Below are positions 28,250-39,113 of a stretch of 64,000 nucleotides of DNA, in pieces. The DNA comes from Citrobacter youngae ATCC 29220 (GTDB lineage Bacteria; Pseudomonadota; Gammaproteobacteria; Enterobacterales; Enterobacteriaceae), in the NCBI RefSeq assembly GCF_000155975.1, contig NZ_GG730299.1, forward strand, positions 930,041-994,040, given 5' to 3'. The stretch's first letter is position 1, and the number at the start of each line of letters is the position of its first letter. Position numbers and translations under genes: made by a program. The notes under the pieces were generated by a model. That model was not told the DNA's origin. It did no database searches and was given only the letters and a program-made list of their open reading frames with translations.

Positions 28250-29722
28250 GTGAAGATTGTGCAGGATAAGCTCAGAAACAGGCAGGCACTGCTGGTATCA
28301 GGGCTGATTACGTTGATATTTACTTCGTTATTTCTGTTTATTATTTATGAGCAGCGGATAGCGGCAGCCAGTGAAGGTGTTAACCGCCTGCAAGCGCGCA
28401 TGATGGACATTTTTAACGATAACGAGCTGATCGCCGACGCGATTGGCGAGCGCTATCACCATATCAAAACGGGCGAGCAATGCGGCGATATTTCGCAATT
28501 TGTTCCCCGCAATGAAGATGAATGGGGCATTAACGCCGACCCAAAGCGGCTGCATTCGGCGACGGGGACAATTATTGCCCAGCGAACCAGTCATAATGCG
28601 CTGTGTATGTATACGGCGGCGGAGTTTATTCGCGGGATGGTCAATGAGCTAAATCCGGGTAGCTTCGATGCGCACCGCTATATTATCGCCAAAAACTCAG
28701 ATTATTTTTACTGGTTTATGGCTGCTGATTCGCGCAATTTCAGCTTCTCCAATTCTGAAATGGCGCGGGATATCACCAACTTTTTCTATCCGCCCGTCGA
28801 TTTCTATACCCGACTGTTGCAAAAAAACGTCAAAAACAAAGCCCTTAGTTCAACGAACTTCTATACCGATAAAATTACCGGTGAAAAGGCTTACAGCGTG
28901 GTGAGCTATATCTACGACCTGTCGGGCAAAGAGATATCAGACCAAATCGTGGCCTATCTGGTCTATGACCATTCAAAGCCGGAACTGCAGGAAGCATTGA
29001 CTCAAGCCTTTGACTACCACATTCCGCCAGCGCTGAATGTGGAGTTGGTGAATTTGACCAACAATGAGAGCCTTTGTTTGTCCGGTAGATGTACAGGCCA
29101 GTCCCGCTATATGGTGCGCAATTTTTCGGAGAAATATGCGCTGCACTATTCACTGTCATTAGGCCGTTTTATGGCGCGTGATTCACATGCCGGGATTGTG
29201 ATCCTGCTGGCGCCGTTCTTTTTTATTATCATCAGTTTCTCGCTAAAATCCTGGCTGAATGAAAGCGACCTCAAGGTTTATATCGACACGCTGACCGGCT
29301 GTTTTAACCGCCGAATTCTCGACATCATTAAGCGTCGTGATTTATCGCACTGCTCGGTGGTGCTACTGGATTGCAATAAGTTCAAGGCCGTCAATGATAC
29401 CTGGGGCCACGCGGCAGGTGACCGGGCGCTGCAAATTATCGCCAACAGGATGCTGTCGAACACCCGCACCAGCCACGATATCGTGATTCGTACCGGCGGG
29501 GATGAGTTTATGATCCTGCTGTTTCGCTCGCAGGCAAGTGACGCTATCGCCATCGCGCAGCGTATTAGCGGGCAGGTGAGCAGCCATATGTTCGTGGTGG
29601 ACGGTCATACCGTGCCATTGTCAGTGTCGTGGGGGATTGCGGAGGTGAACGGCGAGCTGGATGTGGCCATTCAGAATGCGGATAACGCCATGTACAAAAT
29701 GAAGAACACGAAACAAGGGTAA
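28250..29722 (+). CDS. Membrane diguanylate cyclase with periplasmic sensor domain
   Basis: This is a 490-residue GGDEF protein. An N-terminal membrane helix (about residues 14-34), a periplasmic domain of about 270 residues and a second helix (about 310-330) lead to a C-terminal GGDEF domain. The active-site loop RTGGDEF (Gly416-Phe420) is intact, so it should make c-di-GMP from two GTP. The inhibitory RxxD site five residues upstream reads TSHD, so product inhibition is probably lost. The layout resembles E. coli DgcJ. It starts with GTG at 28250 and ends at a terminator shared with trpA. Its input signal and output are unknown. Confidence 0.9.
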   Translation: MKIVQDKLRNRQALLVSGLITLIFTSLFLFIIYEQRIAAASEGVNRLQARMMDIFNDNELIADAIGERYHHIKTGEQCGDISQFVPRNEDEWGINADPKRLHSATGTIIAQRTSHNALCMYTAAEFIRGMVNELNPGSFDAHRYIIAKNSDYFYWFMAADSRNFSFSNSEMARDITNFFYPPVDFYTRLLQKNVKNKALSSTNFYTDKITGEKAYSVVSYIYDLSGKEISDQIVAYLVYDHSKPELQEALTQAFDYHIPPALNVELVNLTNNESLCLSGRCTGQSRYMVRNFSEKYALHYSLSLGRFMARDSHAGIVILLAPFFFIIISFSLKSWLNESDLKVYIDTLTGCFNRRILDIIKRRDLSHCSVVLLDCNKFKAVNDTWGHAAGDRALQIIANRMLSNTRTSHDIVIRTGGDEFMILLFRSQASDAIAIAQRISGQVSSHMFVVDGHTVPLSVSWGIAEVNGELDVAIQNADNAMYKMKNTKQG

Positions 29723-29750
29723 AACCGCCAGAAATCTCTGGCGGTTGATT
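29723..29750. terminator. Bidirectional terminator between the cyclase gene and trpA
   Basis: AACCGCCAG pairs with CTGGCGGTT around AAATCT. On the minus strand it follows trpA and has a T-run (TTTTACCC), so it also serves the trp operon. Confidence 0.75.
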
Positions 29751-29754
29751 TAGC

Positions 29755-30561
29755 TTACCGATGGGTGGCGGCTTTCATCGCGCCGACAAAAGCTTTCAGC
29801 TCAGCCAGCATTTGTTCCGGCGCGGCAACATTCTTCTCAATGATTTTCACAATTGCGGAGCCGGAAATTGCCCCGGCGGCACCGGCTTCAATCGCGCCGG
29901 TGACCTGGTCAGGCGCAGAGATACCAAAGCCCTGTAAAGACGGTGGCGCGCCATATTTTTTCAGTTTTTCAACCAGATGATGCAGCGGTAACGCGGCACG
30001 GTTTTCGGCACCTGTCACGCCTGCGCGGGACAGTAAATAGGTATAACCGCGGCCGTAAGAGGCAATCTGGCGCAGCAGTTCTTCATCAGCGTTAGGCGGG
30101 CAGATGAAAATAGGTGCAATGTTGTGGCGCAGCGCCGCAGTTCTGAATGGCGCGGACTCCTCGACAGGCACATCTGCCACCAATACAGAATCCACACCGA
30201 CTTTCTCACACTGGGCGTAAAATTCGTCAATGCCTTTACTGAACACCAGGTTGGCATACATCAGCAGACCAATTGGAATGGTGGGGTGTTTCTGACGAAT
30301 CAACGCCAGCATCTCAAAGCATTGTGACGGTGTAACGCCTGCGGCAAACGCCCGCAGCGTGGCCTCCTGAATGGTTGGACCATCCGCCAAAGGATCGGAG
30401 AACGGAATGCCAAGCTCCAGCGCATCGGCGCCAGCGTCAATCAGCGTATCAATGATTTTTAGTGACTGCTCAACAGACGGATCGCCCAGGGTTACGAAGG
30501 GGACAAAAGCACCTTCTTTGCGGTCCTTCAGCTGTGCAAACAGGTTGTCGTAACGTTCCAT
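29755..30561 (-). CDS. trpA: Tryptophan synthase alpha subunit TrpA
   Basis: TrpA splits indole-3-glycerol phosphate into indole and glyceraldehyde-3-phosphate and passes indole through a tunnel to TrpB. It is a 268-residue TIM barrel. The catalytic Glu ([16 protein letters not shown]49 and D60 of the family) is present in the second and following strands. The start codon overlaps the trpB stop by one base (TGATG), the classic trpBA coupling. It is the last gene of the operon. Confidence 0.97.
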   Translation of the reverse strand: MERYDNLFAQLKDRKEGAFVPFVTLGDPSVEQSLKIIDTLIDAGADALELGIPFSDPLADGPTIQEATLRAFAAGVTPSQCFEMLALIRQKHPTIPIGLLMYANLVFSKGIDEFYAQCEKVGVDSVLVADVPVEESAPFRTAALRHNIAPIFICPPNADEELLRQIASYGRGYTYLLSRAGVTGAENRAALPLHHLVEKLKKYGAPPSLQGFGISAPDQVTGAIEAGAAGAISGSAIVKIIEKNVAAPEQMLAELKAFVGAMKAATHR

Positions 30562-31754
30562 CAGATTTCCCCTCGCGCTTTCAGAATATCGTGTACGGTG
30601 AAAATGTCTTTGTCGCCGCGACCGGAGAGATTAACCACCAGCAGCTGCTCTTTTTCCGGGTTCTCACGCATCATTTTCAGGGCGTGCGCCAGGGCATGGG
30701 AGGACTCCAGCGCCGGGATAATCCCTTCGTGCAGACACAGCGTTTTGAAAGCTTCCAGCGCTTCATCGTCGGTGATTGAAACATAATCGGCGCGGCCAAT
30801 GCTGTTCAGATAAGCGTGCTGTGGTCCAACCGATGGGAAATCCAGCCCCGCGGAAACAGAGTAAGACTCTTCAATCTGTCCTTCTTCGGTCTGCATCATC
30901 GGGGACTTCATGCCGAAATAAATTCCGACACGGCCATGCTTCAATGGCGCGCCATGCTCACCGGATTCGATGCCGTGGCCGCCTGGCTCGACGCCAATCA
31001 GACCGACGCTGGTTTCATTAATAAAATCGGCGAACATACCGATGGCGTTAGAACCGCCGCCCACGCAGGCGATAACGGCGTCTGGCAGACGACCTTCTTT
31101 TTCCAGGATCTGCGCTTTTGTTTCTTCGCCGATCATGCGCTGGAATTCACGCACAATGGTCGGGAAGGGATGCGGGCCTGCCGCCGTTCCGAGCATATAG
31201 TGCGCGGTGTCGTAGCTGCCAGACCAGTCGCGCAGCGCTTCGTTACAGGCATCTTTCAGCGTGGCAGAGCCGCTATGAACCGGAATGACTTCAGCACCCA
31301 TCAGACGCATACGGAAAACGTTAGGCGACTGACGCTCAACGTCTTTCGCTCCCATATAAATACGGCATTTCAGACCCAGCAGCGCGCTGGCTAACGCTGA
31401 TGCCACGCCGTGCTGACCGGCGCCGGTTTCAGCGATGATCTCCGTTTTACCCATACGCTTCGCCAGTAACGCCTGGCCCAGCACCTGGTTAGTTTTGTGC
31501 GCGCCGCCGTGCAGCAAATCTTCACGCTTAAGATATAGCGTGGTGTGGGTGCCTTGCGTTATGTTCTGGCATTTGGTCAGCGCGGTGGGGCGACCGGCGT
31601 AGTTTTTCAGCAGGTCCGTAAACTGTGCCTGAAACTCAGGGTCTTTTTGCGCGCTGACGAAAGCTTCTTCCAGCTGGCGCAGGGCAGGCATCAGAATTTG
31701 TGGCACATACATACCGCCAAATTCACCAAAGTACGGATTGAGTAATGTTGTCAT
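30561..31754 (-). CDS. trpB: Tryptophan synthase beta subunit TrpB
   Basis: TrpB condenses indole with serine to give tryptophan using pyridoxal phosphate. It is 397 residues from ATG 31754 ([14 protein letters not shown]), the E. coli length. The PLP lysine is Lys87 in GGAHKTNQ, and the phosphate-binding GGGSNAIG loop is intact. An open stretch of 19 codons upstream belongs to the trpC-trpB junction, not the protein. Confidence 0.97.
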   Translation of the reverse strand: MTTLLNPYFGEFGGMYVPQILMPALRQLEEAFVSAQKDPEFQAQFTDLLKNYAGRPTALTKCQNITQGTHTTLYLKREDLLHGGAHKTNQVLGQALLAKRMGKTEIIAETGAGQHGVASALASALLGLKCRIYMGAKDVERQSPNVFRMRLMGAEVIPVHSGSATLKDACNEALRDWSGSYDTAHYMLGTAAGPHPFPTIVREFQRMIGEETKAQILEKEGRLPDAVIACVGGGSNAIGMFADFINETSVGLIGVEPGGHGIESGEHGAPLKHGRVGIYFGMKSPMMQTEEGQIEESYSVSAGLDFPSVGPQHAYLNSIGRADYVSITDDEALEAFKTLCLHEGIIPALESSHALAHALKMMRENPEKEQLLVVNLSGRGDKDIFTVHDILKARGEI

Positions 31755-31764
31755 GTCCTTTTCC

Positions 31765-33126
31765 TTAATATGCGCGCAGCGTCTGAAAGACCGAAGCCAA
31801 AAGACGTGCATCCTTGATGCCCGGCTGTGACTCTACGCCAGAATTGAAATCGAGCCCGGCACAGCCGGTTTTTGCTGCGTTGACACAATTATCCGCGCCA
31901 AGTCCGCCAGCCAGTAAAACGTTATCCAGCGCTTGTCCGCTTAAAAGCGACCAGTCGAAGCGTTGACCGCTGCCGCCCTGGCCGTTGTCGAATACGTATT
32001 TATCGACATGTTGAAAATCACGGGCTGGCAGCGTCTCGCTGACGCTCAGCGCCTTCCAGATTTGTATCTGTGCGGGCAGCGCGTCGCGCAGGGCGTCAAT
32101 ATAGGTCTGATCTTCGCTACCATGCAGTTGCACCGCAGAGAGTCCCAGAGCTGACGCTTTGTCGCACACGTCGGTAATCCCGGTATTGCGGAACACGCCG
32201 ACATACCGTAGCGGAGCGCCGCTCATTACGTCGCGCGCCTGCTCAACGCTGACCGCGCGCGGAGATGTGGGCACAAATATCAACCCGCCATAAATCGCGC
32301 CGGCTTCGTATGCCGCGCTTGCATCCTCAGCCCGGGTCAAACCGCAGACTTTGTTCTCGCCGAGCAGAACCCGACGCACGGCGGCGTGCAGGTCATCATG
32401 TGACATCAGCGCGGAGCCAATCAGAAAACCGTTGGCGAAGTGGCAAAGTTCGCGTACCTGGCCGTAGGTATTGATGCCGGATTCGCTGATGACGGTTACG
32501 CCATGGCCCAGACGCGGCGCCAGTTGGCGGGTGCGATTCAGATCAATCGACAAATCGCGTAAGTCACGGTTGTTGATACCGACGACTTTGGCGCCCAGGG
32601 CGATAGCACGCTCCAGCTCTTCTTCGTTACTGACCTCGGTCAGAACGCCCATTTTCAGGCTGTGGGCCACGGCGGCGAGTTGACGATATTGCTCATCGTC
32701 GAGCACTGACAGCATCAGCAGGCAGGCATCCGCCTGGTAGAAACGCGCCAGGTAAATCTGGTAAGGATCGATAATAAAGTCCTTACACAGGATGGGCTGC
32801 GGCGCGATACGGCTGACGATGGGCAGGAAATCAAAACTGCCCTGGAAGTATTTTTCATCGGTCAGGACGGAAATCGCGGAAGCATAATGTTTATACACGT
32901 CCGCAATCTTTGCCGGGTCGAAGTCATCACGGATCACGCCTTTCGATGGCGAGGCTTTTTTGCACTCCAGAATAAAGGCGGTACGTGCGCCTTGCAGCGC
33001 ATCGTAGAAATCACGAGAGCTGGGTTGAACATCATTCTGAAAGCTGGCCAGCGGTTGTTGCTGTTTGCGGGCTTCTACCCAAATCGCCTTGTCTGCGACA
33101 ATTTTCGCTAAAACGGTTTGCATCAT
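31765..33126 (-). CDS. trpC: Fused indole-3-glycerol-phosphate synthase / phosphoribosylanthranilate isomerase
   Basis: This is a bifunctional TrpC-TrpF fusion of 453 residues, as in E. coli and Salmonella. Residues 1-255 form the indoleglycerol phosphate synthase barrel ([13 protein letters not shown] with its catalytic Lys, and VISESGI). The rest is the isomerase barrel with the catalytic Cys in KVCGLT and the later Asp. It follows trpD with no gap and precedes trpB by 10 bp. Confidence 0.97.
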   Translation of the reverse strand: MMQTVLAKIVADKAIWVEARKQQQPLASFQNDVQPSSRDFYDALQGARTAFILECKKASPSKGVIRDDFDPAKIADVYKHYASAISVLTDEKYFQGSFDFLPIVSRIAPQPILCKDFIIDPYQIYLARFYQADACLLMLSVLDDEQYRQLAAVAHSLKMGVLTEVSNEEELERAIALGAKVVGINNRDLRDLSIDLNRTRQLAPRLGHGVTVISESGINTYGQVRELCHFANGFLIGSALMSHDDLHAAVRRVLLGENKVCGLTRAEDASAAYEAGAIYGGLIFVPTSPRAVSVEQARDVMSGAPLRYVGVFRNTGITDVCDKASALGLSAVQLHGSEDQTYIDALRDALPAQIQIWKALSVSETLPARDFQHVDKYVFDNGQGGSGQRFDWSLLSGQALDNVLLAGGLGADNCVNAAKTGCAGLDFNSGVESQPGIKDARLLASVFQTLRAY

Positions 33127-34722
33127 TTACCCTCTTGCTGCCAGCGCAGTGACGCGGTCGTAGGCCGCACCGCTACGCAGCACATTTATCACGGTTTGCG
33201 CATTGGTTTTTAAATCTTCTTCACCGTGCAGGCGCATTAACATGGCGACATTCGCGGCAACAGCTGCTTCATGAGCGGCTTCACCTTTACCTTGTAACAA
33301 GCGACTAAGAATGTCACGGTTTTCTTCCGGTGTGCCGCCCGCCAACTGTTCCTGATGGTACGGTGTCAGGCCAAAGTCCTCTGCCGTCAGTTGATAGCTC
33401 TTGATTTCGCCATCATGCAGCTCTGCCACAATGGTCGGCGCATGCAGGGAAACTTCATCCATACCGCCGCTGTGTACGACTGCGGCACGCTGATACCCCA
33501 ATACGCGCAGCGTTTCGGCAATCGGCAGCACCAGCTCCGGACTGTAAACGCCGATCAGCGCCAGCGGCGGATGCGCCGGGTTAATCAACGGGCCGAGCAC
33601 GTTAAACAGCGTGCGGGTTTTCAGCTGTTGGCGTACCGGCATGGCATGGCGAAAACCGGTGTGGTATTTCGGCGCAAACAGGAAGCACACGCCGAGGTCG
33701 TCAAGCGCCTGACGGGATTTATCGGCGTTCATATCCAGATTGATGCCAAATGCCGCCAACAGATCCGAAGAGCCCGATTTACTGGAGACGCTGCGGTTGC
33801 CGTGCTTCGCCACTTTTAGTCCACAGGCCGCTGCAACAAAGGCGCTGGCGGTGGAGATATTGATACTGTTGCTGCCGTCGCCGCCGGTACCCACAATATC
33901 GGCGAACAGATAGTCAGGACGCGGGAACGGCGCGGCATTTTCCAGCAACGCGGTTGCCGCACCGGCAATTTCATTCGGGTGCTCGCCACGAATTTTCATA
34001 CTGACCAGCGCCGCAGCCAGCTGCTCTGGCTTCAGTTCGCCGCGTACTACGGCAGAGAACAGCTGGTGGCTTTCCTGCTGGGACAACGTCTGGGCCTGAT
34101 ACAGTTTCTCCAGAATAGGTTGCAGCGTATTGGTCTGTTCGAGCTTCTGTTGCGCCCAGGCCAGCGTCTGTTCCAGCAGAAGCGCGCCCTGGGTGGTGAG
34201 GATCGATTCCGGATGGAACTGGAAGCCGCACACGCGATCGGTATCGTGACGTACCGCCATCACCATGCCGTTAAAGTGGGCGTTAATGGTCAGTCCGGCT
34301 GGGACGTTACTACCAACAAGCGAGTGGTAACGCGCTACCGGCAGCGGATTTGCCAGACCGGCGAACATCGCCTGACCGTCGTGCTCAATACTGGACGCTT
34401 TACCGTGCAGGATCTCTCCGGCCTGACCGACATAGCCGCCATAGGCTTCGACAATCGCCTGATGTCCCAGACATATGCCGATGATCGGCAGCTTGCCGCG
34501 CAGGCGGGTGAGCAGTTCCGGCATGCAGCCCGCTTCGCTTGGCGCGCCGGGTCCCGGAGAGAGCATCAGCACCGGATTTTTCATGGTCGCTAAACGGTCA
34601 ATCAACGTCTGGGCCGGAATATGGTTACGGTAAATCACCACGTTATGACCGTTAGTGCGCAGCTGATCTGCCAGGTTATAGGTAAATGAGTCGATATTAT
34701 CGAGCAGCAGAATGTCAGCCAT
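33127..34722 (-). CDS. trpD: Fused anthranilate synthase glutaminase / anthranilate phosphoribosyltransferase
   Basis: This is a 531-residue TrpG-TrpD fusion. The N-terminal glutaminase (about 1-195) has the nucleophile Cys in GICLGHQAI and the histidine in FHPESILT; it feeds ammonia to TrpE. The C-terminal domain transfers phosphoribose to anthranilate and shows the GTGGDG and [13 protein letters not shown] motifs. Its start overlaps the trpE stop by one base, which couples the two subunits of the complex. Confidence 0.97.
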   Translation of the reverse strand: MADILLLDNIDSFTYNLADQLRTNGHNVVIYRNHIPAQTLIDRLATMKNPVLMLSPGPGAPSEAGCMPELLTRLRGKLPIIGICLGHQAIVEAYGGYVGQAGEILHGKASSIEHDGQAMFAGLANPLPVARYHSLVGSNVPAGLTINAHFNGMVMAVRHDTDRVCGFQFHPESILTTQGALLLEQTLAWAQQKLEQTNTLQPILEKLYQAQTLSQQESHQLFSAVVRGELKPEQLAAALVSMKIRGEHPNEIAGAATALLENAAPFPRPDYLFADIVGTGGDGSNSINISTASAFVAAACGLKVAKHGNRSVSSKSGSSDLLAAFGINLDMNADKSRQALDDLGVCFLFAPKYHTGFRHAMPVRQQLKTRTLFNVLGPLINPAHPPLALIGVYSPELVLPIAETLRVLGYQRAAVVHSGGMDEVSLHAPTIVAELHDGEIKSYQLTAEDFGLTPYHQEQLAGGTPEENRDILSRLLQGKGEAAHEAAVAANVAMLMRLHGEEDLKTNAQTVINVLRSGAAYDRVTALAARG

Positions 34723-36284
34723 TAGAAGGTCTCCTGTGCGTGGTGCGCGGTGGCGATAGCACGCAGAACCGCGCGCGCTTTATTACGGGTTTCATCGGCT
34801 TCAGACTGCCCAACAGAATCCAGAACAATCCCGGCACCGGCCTGTACGGTGGCGATACCGTCTTCCACGAGGGCGGAACGAATTACAATGCAGGTATCCA
34901 GGTCGCCATGGGCGGTGAAGTAGCCGACCGCGCCGCCATAGCTGCCACGACGACGACCTTCGGCCTCGGCGATAAGCTGCATGGCGCGAACTTTCGGCGC
35001 GCCGCTCAGCGTGCCCATATTCATACACGCGCGGTAAGCATGCAGGACATCCAGATCGCTACGCAGCTCACCAACCACGCGGGAAACCAGGTGCATCACG
35101 AAGGAGTACCGATCGACTTTGGTCAGGTCGGCAACGTAGCGGCTGCCCGGCGTACAGATGCGCGCCAGGTCGTTACGGGCCAGGTCAACCAGCATCAGGT
35201 GCTCGGAAAGTTCTTTATGGTCGGTACGCATCTCCAGCTCAATACGGCTGTCGAGATCGCGGTCCAGCGTGCCGTCCGCCCGGCGACCGCGTGGACGCGT
35301 GCCGGCAATCGGGTAGATCTCAATCTGGCGGCTGGTCGCATCATATTTCAGCGAGCTTTCCGGGGAGGCGCCGAACAGCGTGAAATCGTTGTCCTGCATG
35401 AAAAACATATACGGGCTGGGATTACTTTTCTTCAGCACATAGTAGGCCGCCAGCGGCGATGGGCAGGGCAGCGAGAAACGGCGGGACGGAACCACCTGGA
35501 AAATTTCGCCCGCCCGGATAGCTTTCTGCATTCCGCGCACCACGGCGCTAAACTCTTCATCGCTCTGGTTACATTCGCAGCGCATCTGCGGGACTTCTGT
35601 AACCGGCAGCGGCGGCGCAGGCTCGGTAAGCTGCTGGCTCAGCTGGGCCAGGCGGGCGTTGAGACGCTGCTTTTCCGCCTCACTGGGGGTAAACACGCTG
35701 GCCTGAATCCGGGTGCTTTTCTTCTGATGGTCGATGACCATCAGCGTCTCTGCCAGATAGAAGCAGTAGTCAGGGCAACGGTTGCCCGCTTCAAGCAGAG
35801 GTAAATCTTCAAAACCGGCCACCAGGTCGTAGGAAAACAGACCGCCAAAGAACATGGCTTCACGCTCTTGCGCGGGAACATTAACCAGTTCCTGTAATAA
35901 GCGGAAAGCGTCAAATACGGAAAGGGAACATAGGCGGGCATCTTCATCCAGCAGCGGGCTTACGCTGGGAAATTTCAAATGCCGGAGGTTCGGCTGTTGT
36001 TGGTTTTCAACGCCAGCAGGCAGAGCGGCATCCAGCAGGGGCAGCAGCGATGCGCCGTTGGCGGATAACGCCTGAATAGTGACAGTGTCACCCAGGGCGG
36101 TAATGCGCAATGCGCTGTCGACCAGCAGCAGGCTCTTCAGATCGTCTTTACTGTCGATATCAGCAGATTCCAGCAGCAACGTGGCCGGACGAGCGCCACA
36201 TACCTGATGAAACAGCGCCGTCGGATTCTCACGGTAGGCGGCATCGCAGGTCAGCAGTTCGAGTGTCGGTTTTTGTGTTTGCAT
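34722..36284 (-). CDS. trpE: Anthranilate synthase component I TrpE
   Basis: TrpE makes anthranilate from chorismate, the committed step, and is feedback-inhibited by tryptophan. It is 520 residues from ATG 36284 ([11 protein letters not shown]). The N-terminal [18 protein letters not shown] segment includes the Ser residue of the tryptophan site. The chorismate-binding core shows IAGTRPRGR and [12 protein letters not shown]. It is the first structural gene, downstream of the trpL attenuator. Confidence 0.97.
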   Translation of the reverse strand: MQTQKPTLELLTCDAAYRENPTALFHQVCGARPATLLLESADIDSKDDLKSLLLVDSALRITALGDTVTIQALSANGASLLPLLDAALPAGVENQQQPNLRHLKFPSVSPLLDEDARLCSLSVFDAFRLLQELVNVPAQEREAMFFGGLFSYDLVAGFEDLPLLEAGNRCPDYCFYLAETLMVIDHQKKSTRIQASVFTPSEAEKQRLNARLAQLSQQLTEPAPPLPVTEVPQMRCECNQSDEEFSAVVRGMQKAIRAGEIFQVVPSRRFSLPCPSPLAAYYVLKKSNPSPYMFFMQDNDFTLFGASPESSLKYDATSRQIEIYPIAGTRPRGRRADGTLDRDLDSRIELEMRTDHKELSEHLMLVDLARNDLARICTPGSRYVADLTKVDRYSFVMHLVSRVVGELRSDLDVLHAYRACMNMGTLSGAPKVRAMQLIAEAEGRRRGSYGGAVGYFTAHGDLDTCIVIRSALVEDGIATVQAGAGIVLDSVGQSEADETRNKARAVLRAIATAHHAQETF

Positions 36285-36306
36285 CGTTATTCTCATTAAT
36301 TTTGTT

Positions 36307-36334
36307 CAAAAAAAAGCCCGCTCATTTGGCGGGC
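36307..36334 (-). terminator. trp attenuator (terminator stem 3:4)
   Basis: On the minus strand AGCCCGC pairs with GCGGGCT, followed by eight T. It lies between the trpL stop and trpE and is the classic attenuator terminator. When ribosomes stall at the leader Trp codons, the upstream pairing replaces it. Confidence 0.93.
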
Positions 36335-36378
36335 CGGGTATCTGGTTGCATATTGCAGACGTAAGACACTGCCCGAAA

Positions 36379-36423
36379 TCAGGAAGTGCGCCACCAACCG
36401 TGCAGGACAAATGTTGCTTTCAT
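36379..36423 (-). CDS. trpL: trp operon leader peptide TrpL
   Basis: This is a 14-residue leader peptide, MKATFVLHGWWRTS, with tandem Trp codons (TGGTGG) at residues 10-11 that sense charged tRNA-Trp. It differs from E. coli ([14 protein letters not shown]) at two positions. It lies between the promoter/operator and the attenuator, as required for attenuation control. Confidence 0.97.
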   Translation of the reverse strand: MKATFVLHGWWRTS

Positions 36424-36450
36424 CTCAGATACCTTCTTTATGTGAACTTG

Positions 36451-36485
36451 CGTACTAGTTAACTAGTTCGATGGAGTAAAGTCAA
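36451..36485 (-). promoter_or_regulatory. trp promoter and TrpR operator
   Basis: On the minus strand the -35 is TTGACT (36480-36485), the spacer 17 bp and the -10 TTAACT (36457-36462). The operator CGAACTAGTTAACTAGTACG (36451-36470) covers the -10 and is the symmetric TrpR site around CTAG repeats. Tryptophan-bound TrpR would block RNA polymerase here. Confidence 0.95.
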
Positions 36486-36558
36486 CACCTGATTTCAGTA
36501 AATTTGCCGAAACCGCTATGATGGGCGCGTTACGACCTTTATTGAAATGGGAGCCGCC

Positions 36559-37437
36559 TTGAGCGACACGAATTACGCAGTGATTTATGACCTGCACAGT
36601 CATACTACAGCCTCCGATGGGCGATTAACGCCTGAAGCCTTAGTACACCGTGCGGTAGAGATGCGAGTCGGTACACTGGCGATCACCGATCATGACACCA
36701 CGGCCGGTATTGCGGCGGCAAGAGAAGAAATTTCACGTTCAGGATTAGCGTTAAACCTGATCTCTGGCGTTGAAATCTCAACGGTCTGGGAAAATCATGA
36801 AATTCATATTGTGGGTTTGAATATTGATATCGCCCATCCCCTGATGTGTGAATTTCTGACGCAACAAACGGAACGTCGTCAGCAGCGCGCGCGCCTGATT
36901 GCTGAACGACTCGAGAAAGCGCATATTCCCGGCGCATGGGAAGGGGCACTGCGTCTGGCTGATGGCGGGGCGGTCACGCGGGGACATTTTGCGCGTTTTC
37001 TGGTGGAGTGCGGAAAAGCCACGACTATCGCGGATGTCTTTAAAAAATACCTTGCGCGTGGGAAAACCGGTTACGTTCCGCCGCAGTGGTGTACAATAGA
37101 ACAAGCTATTGATGTCATTCATCATTCTGGCGGTAAGGCTGTTCTGGCTCATCCGGGGCGGTACGATCTTAGCGCTAAGTGGCTGAAAAGACTGGTGGCG
37201 CATTTTGCCGAACATCGCGGTGACGCGATGGAAGTGGCACAGTGCCAACAGTCTCCCAATGAACGCACCCATCTGGCGACGCTTGCGCGCCAGCATCAAC
37301 TGTGGGCCTCGCAAGGATCTGATTTTCATCAGCCCTGCCCGTGGATTGAACTGGGGCGTAAACTCTGGTTGCCCGCAGGCGTAGAAGGCGTCTGGCAGCT
37401 TTGGGAACAGCCCGAGATTACAGAGAGGAAAGTATGA
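36559..37437 (+). CDS. rnm: RNase AM (5'-3' exoribonuclease), PHP domain, YciV
   Basis: This PHP-domain phosphoesterase is known in E. coli as a 5'-to-3' exonuclease that trims rRNA 5' ends and degrades short RNA. The metal-binding motifs are DLHSHTTASDG near the N terminus, ITDHDT, and a C-terminal SDFH. I use TTG at 36559 because GGGAG precedes it at good distance and the family starts MSDTNYAV; an ATG at 36547 in frame would add four residues. The stop overlaps the yciO start (ATGA). Confidence 0.92.
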   Translation: MSDTNYAVIYDLHSHTTASDGRLTPEALVHRAVEMRVGTLAITDHDTTAGIAAAREEISRSGLALNLISGVEISTVWENHEIHIVGLNIDIAHPLMCEFLTQQTERRQQRARLIAERLEKAHIPGAWEGALRLADGGAVTRGHFARFLVECGKATTIADVFKKYLARGKTGYVPPQWCTIEQAIDVIHHSGGKAVLAHPGRYDLSAKWLKRLVAHFAEHRGDAMEVAQCQQSPNERTHLATLARQHQLWASQGSDFHQPCPWIELGRKLWLPAGVEGVWQLWEQPEITERKV

Positions 37438-38054
37438 GCCAGTTTTTTTATATTCATCCCGAAAACCCGCAGCAGCGGCTGATCAACCAGGCTGTTGAAA
37501 TTGTGCGTAAAGGCGGGGTGATCGTTTATCCAACCGATTCCGGCTATGCGTTGGGCTGCAAAATTGAAGATAAAGGCGCGATGGAGCGCATTTGTCGCAT
37601 CCGCCACCTGCCGGACGGACATAACTTTACGCTGATGTGCCGTGACCTGTCCGAACTGTCGACCTATTCGTTTGTCGATAACGTGGCCTTTCGCCTGATT
37701 AAAAACAACACGCCGGGCAACTACACCTTCATCCTGAAAGGGACGAAAGAGGTTCCGCGCCGCTTGTTACAGGAAAAACGTAAGACTATCGGCCTGCGTG
37801 TGCCCTCGAATCCGATTGCGCTGGCGCTGCTGGAAGCGCTGGGCGAGCCAATGCTCTCTACGTCGCTGATGCTGCCGGGCAGCGAATTTACCGAGTCTGA
37901 CCCGGAAGAAATTAAAGACCGTCTGGAGAAACAGGTGGATTTAATTATCCACGGTGGCTATCTCGGTCAGCAGCCAACTACGGTCATTGATTTAACCGAT
38001 GATTCGCCGGTGGTCTTGCGTGAAGGCGTCGGCGACGTTAAACCTTTCTTATAA
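37434..38054 (+). CDS. yciO: SUA5/YrdC-family protein YciO
   Basis: This is a 206-residue paralogue of the tRNA threonylcarbamoyl-AMP synthase TsaC, with the YrdC fold and the motifs YPTDSGYALGC and TIGLRVPSNPI. Whether YciO has the same tRNA role is unclear. I use ATG 37434, which overlaps the rnm stop, so the two are translationally coupled. It is part of the rnm-yciO-rluB gene run. Confidence 0.94.
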   Translation: MSQFFYIHPENPQQRLINQAVEIVRKGGVIVYPTDSGYALGCKIEDKGAMERICRIRHLPDGHNFTLMCRDLSELSTYSFVDNVAFRLIKNNTPGNYTFILKGTKEVPRRLLQEKRKTIGLRVPSNPIALALLEALGEPMLSTSLMLPGSEFTESDPEEIKDRLEKQVDLIIHGGYLGQQPTTVIDLTDDSPVVLREGVGDVKPFL

Positions 38055-38154
38055 GGGCGTGAACCGCTATACTACGCGGCCTTAAAATGGCGCTGACTGG
38101 CGCCGTTGATTCTCCTGTTCGACGCCTGTGAAGGCGACATCTAAAGGAAGCTCT

Positions 38155-39030
38155 ATGAGCGAAAAGTTACAAAAAGTGCTGGCGCGCGCCGGCCACGGTT
38201 CGCGCCGTGAAATTGAATCTATTATTGCCGCGGGTCGCGTGAGCGTTGATGGCAAAATTGCCACGCTCGGCGACCGCGTTGAAGTAACGCCTGGCCTGAA
38301 AATCCGTATCGACGGTCATCTGATTTCGGTTAAAGAATCTGCGGAACAAATCTGCCGCGTTCTGGCCTATTACAAGCCAGAAGGTGAACTGTGTACGCGT
38401 AACGACCCGGAAGGTCGCCCAACCGTTTTTGATCGTCTGCCAAAACTGCGCGATGCGCGCTGGATTGCCGTGGGGCGTCTGGATGTGAATACCTGCGGTT
38501 TACTGTTGTTCACTACCGATGGAGAACTGGCGAACCGTCTGATGCACCCAAGCCGCGAAGTTGAGCGTGAATATGCGGTACGTGTGTTTGGTCAGGTTGA
38601 TGACGCGAAACTGCGCGATCTGAGCCGTGGCGTTCAGCTGGAAGATGGTCCGGCGGCGTTTAAAACCATCAAGTTCAGCGGTGGTGAAGGGATCAACCAG
38701 TGGTACAACGTCACGCTGACCGAAGGACGCAACCGTGAAGTCCGTCGTCTGTGGGAAGCCGTAGGTGTACAGGTAAGCCGTCTGATCCGTGTCCGTTACG
38801 GCGATATCCCGCTGCCGAAAGGTCTGCCGCGTGGCGGCTGGACGGAGCTTGATCTGGCGCAGACCAACTATCTGCGTGAACTGGTGGAGCTGAAGCCGGA
38901 AACGACCTCTAAAGTCGCCGTCGAGAAAGATCGTCGCCGGATGAAGGCAAACCAGATCCGCCGTGCGGTGAAGCGTCACTCTCAGGTCGGCGGCAGCCGT
39001 CGTCCGGGCGGTCGCAGCAACAACGGTTAA
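38155..39030 (+). CDS. rluB: 23S rRNA pseudouridine(2605) synthase RluB
   Basis: RluB makes pseudouridine 2605 in 23S rRNA. It is 291 residues from ATG 38155 ([18 protein letters not shown]), with AAGGAAG as ribosome site. An N-terminal S4 RNA-binding domain (about 3-60) is followed by the synthase domain with catalytic Asp110 in [17 protein letters not shown]. The tail is basic and rich in Arg, Gly and Asn ([11 protein letters not shown]), typical of this enzyme. Confidence 0.96.
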   Translation: MSEKLQKVLARAGHGSRREIESIIAAGRVSVDGKIATLGDRVEVTPGLKIRIDGHLISVKESAEQICRVLAYYKPEGELCTRNDPEGRPTVFDRLPKLRDARWIAVGRLDVNTCGLLLFTTDGELANRLMHPSREVEREYAVRVFGQVDDAKLRDLSRGVQLEDGPAAFKTIKFSGGEGINQWYNVTLTEGRNREVRRLWEAVGVQVSRLIRVRYGDIPLPKGLPRGGWTELDLAQTNYLRELVELKPETTSKVAVEKDRRRMKANQIRRAVKRHSQVGGSRRPGGRSNNG

Positions 39031-39035
39031 TCATG

Positions 39036-39113
39036 ACCAGGCCTGATAAGCAAAGCGCCATCAGGCGTTAGCGTGGAGCCGGATGCGGCGCAAGCGCCTT
39101 ATCCGGCCTGGTG
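39036..39113. repeat. REP pair between rluB and btuR
   Basis: AGGCCTGATAAGC...GCCATCAGGCG is followed by GCCGGATGCGGCGCAAGCGCCTTATCCGGC. These are two REP palindromes in opposite orientation (a BIME) between convergent genes. Confidence 0.85.

Noticed and set aside
34686-35804. A 372-codon frame on the plus strand antisense to trpE
   Set aside because: It is fully inside trpE and trpD, which are clear real genes, and the product matches no family I know.
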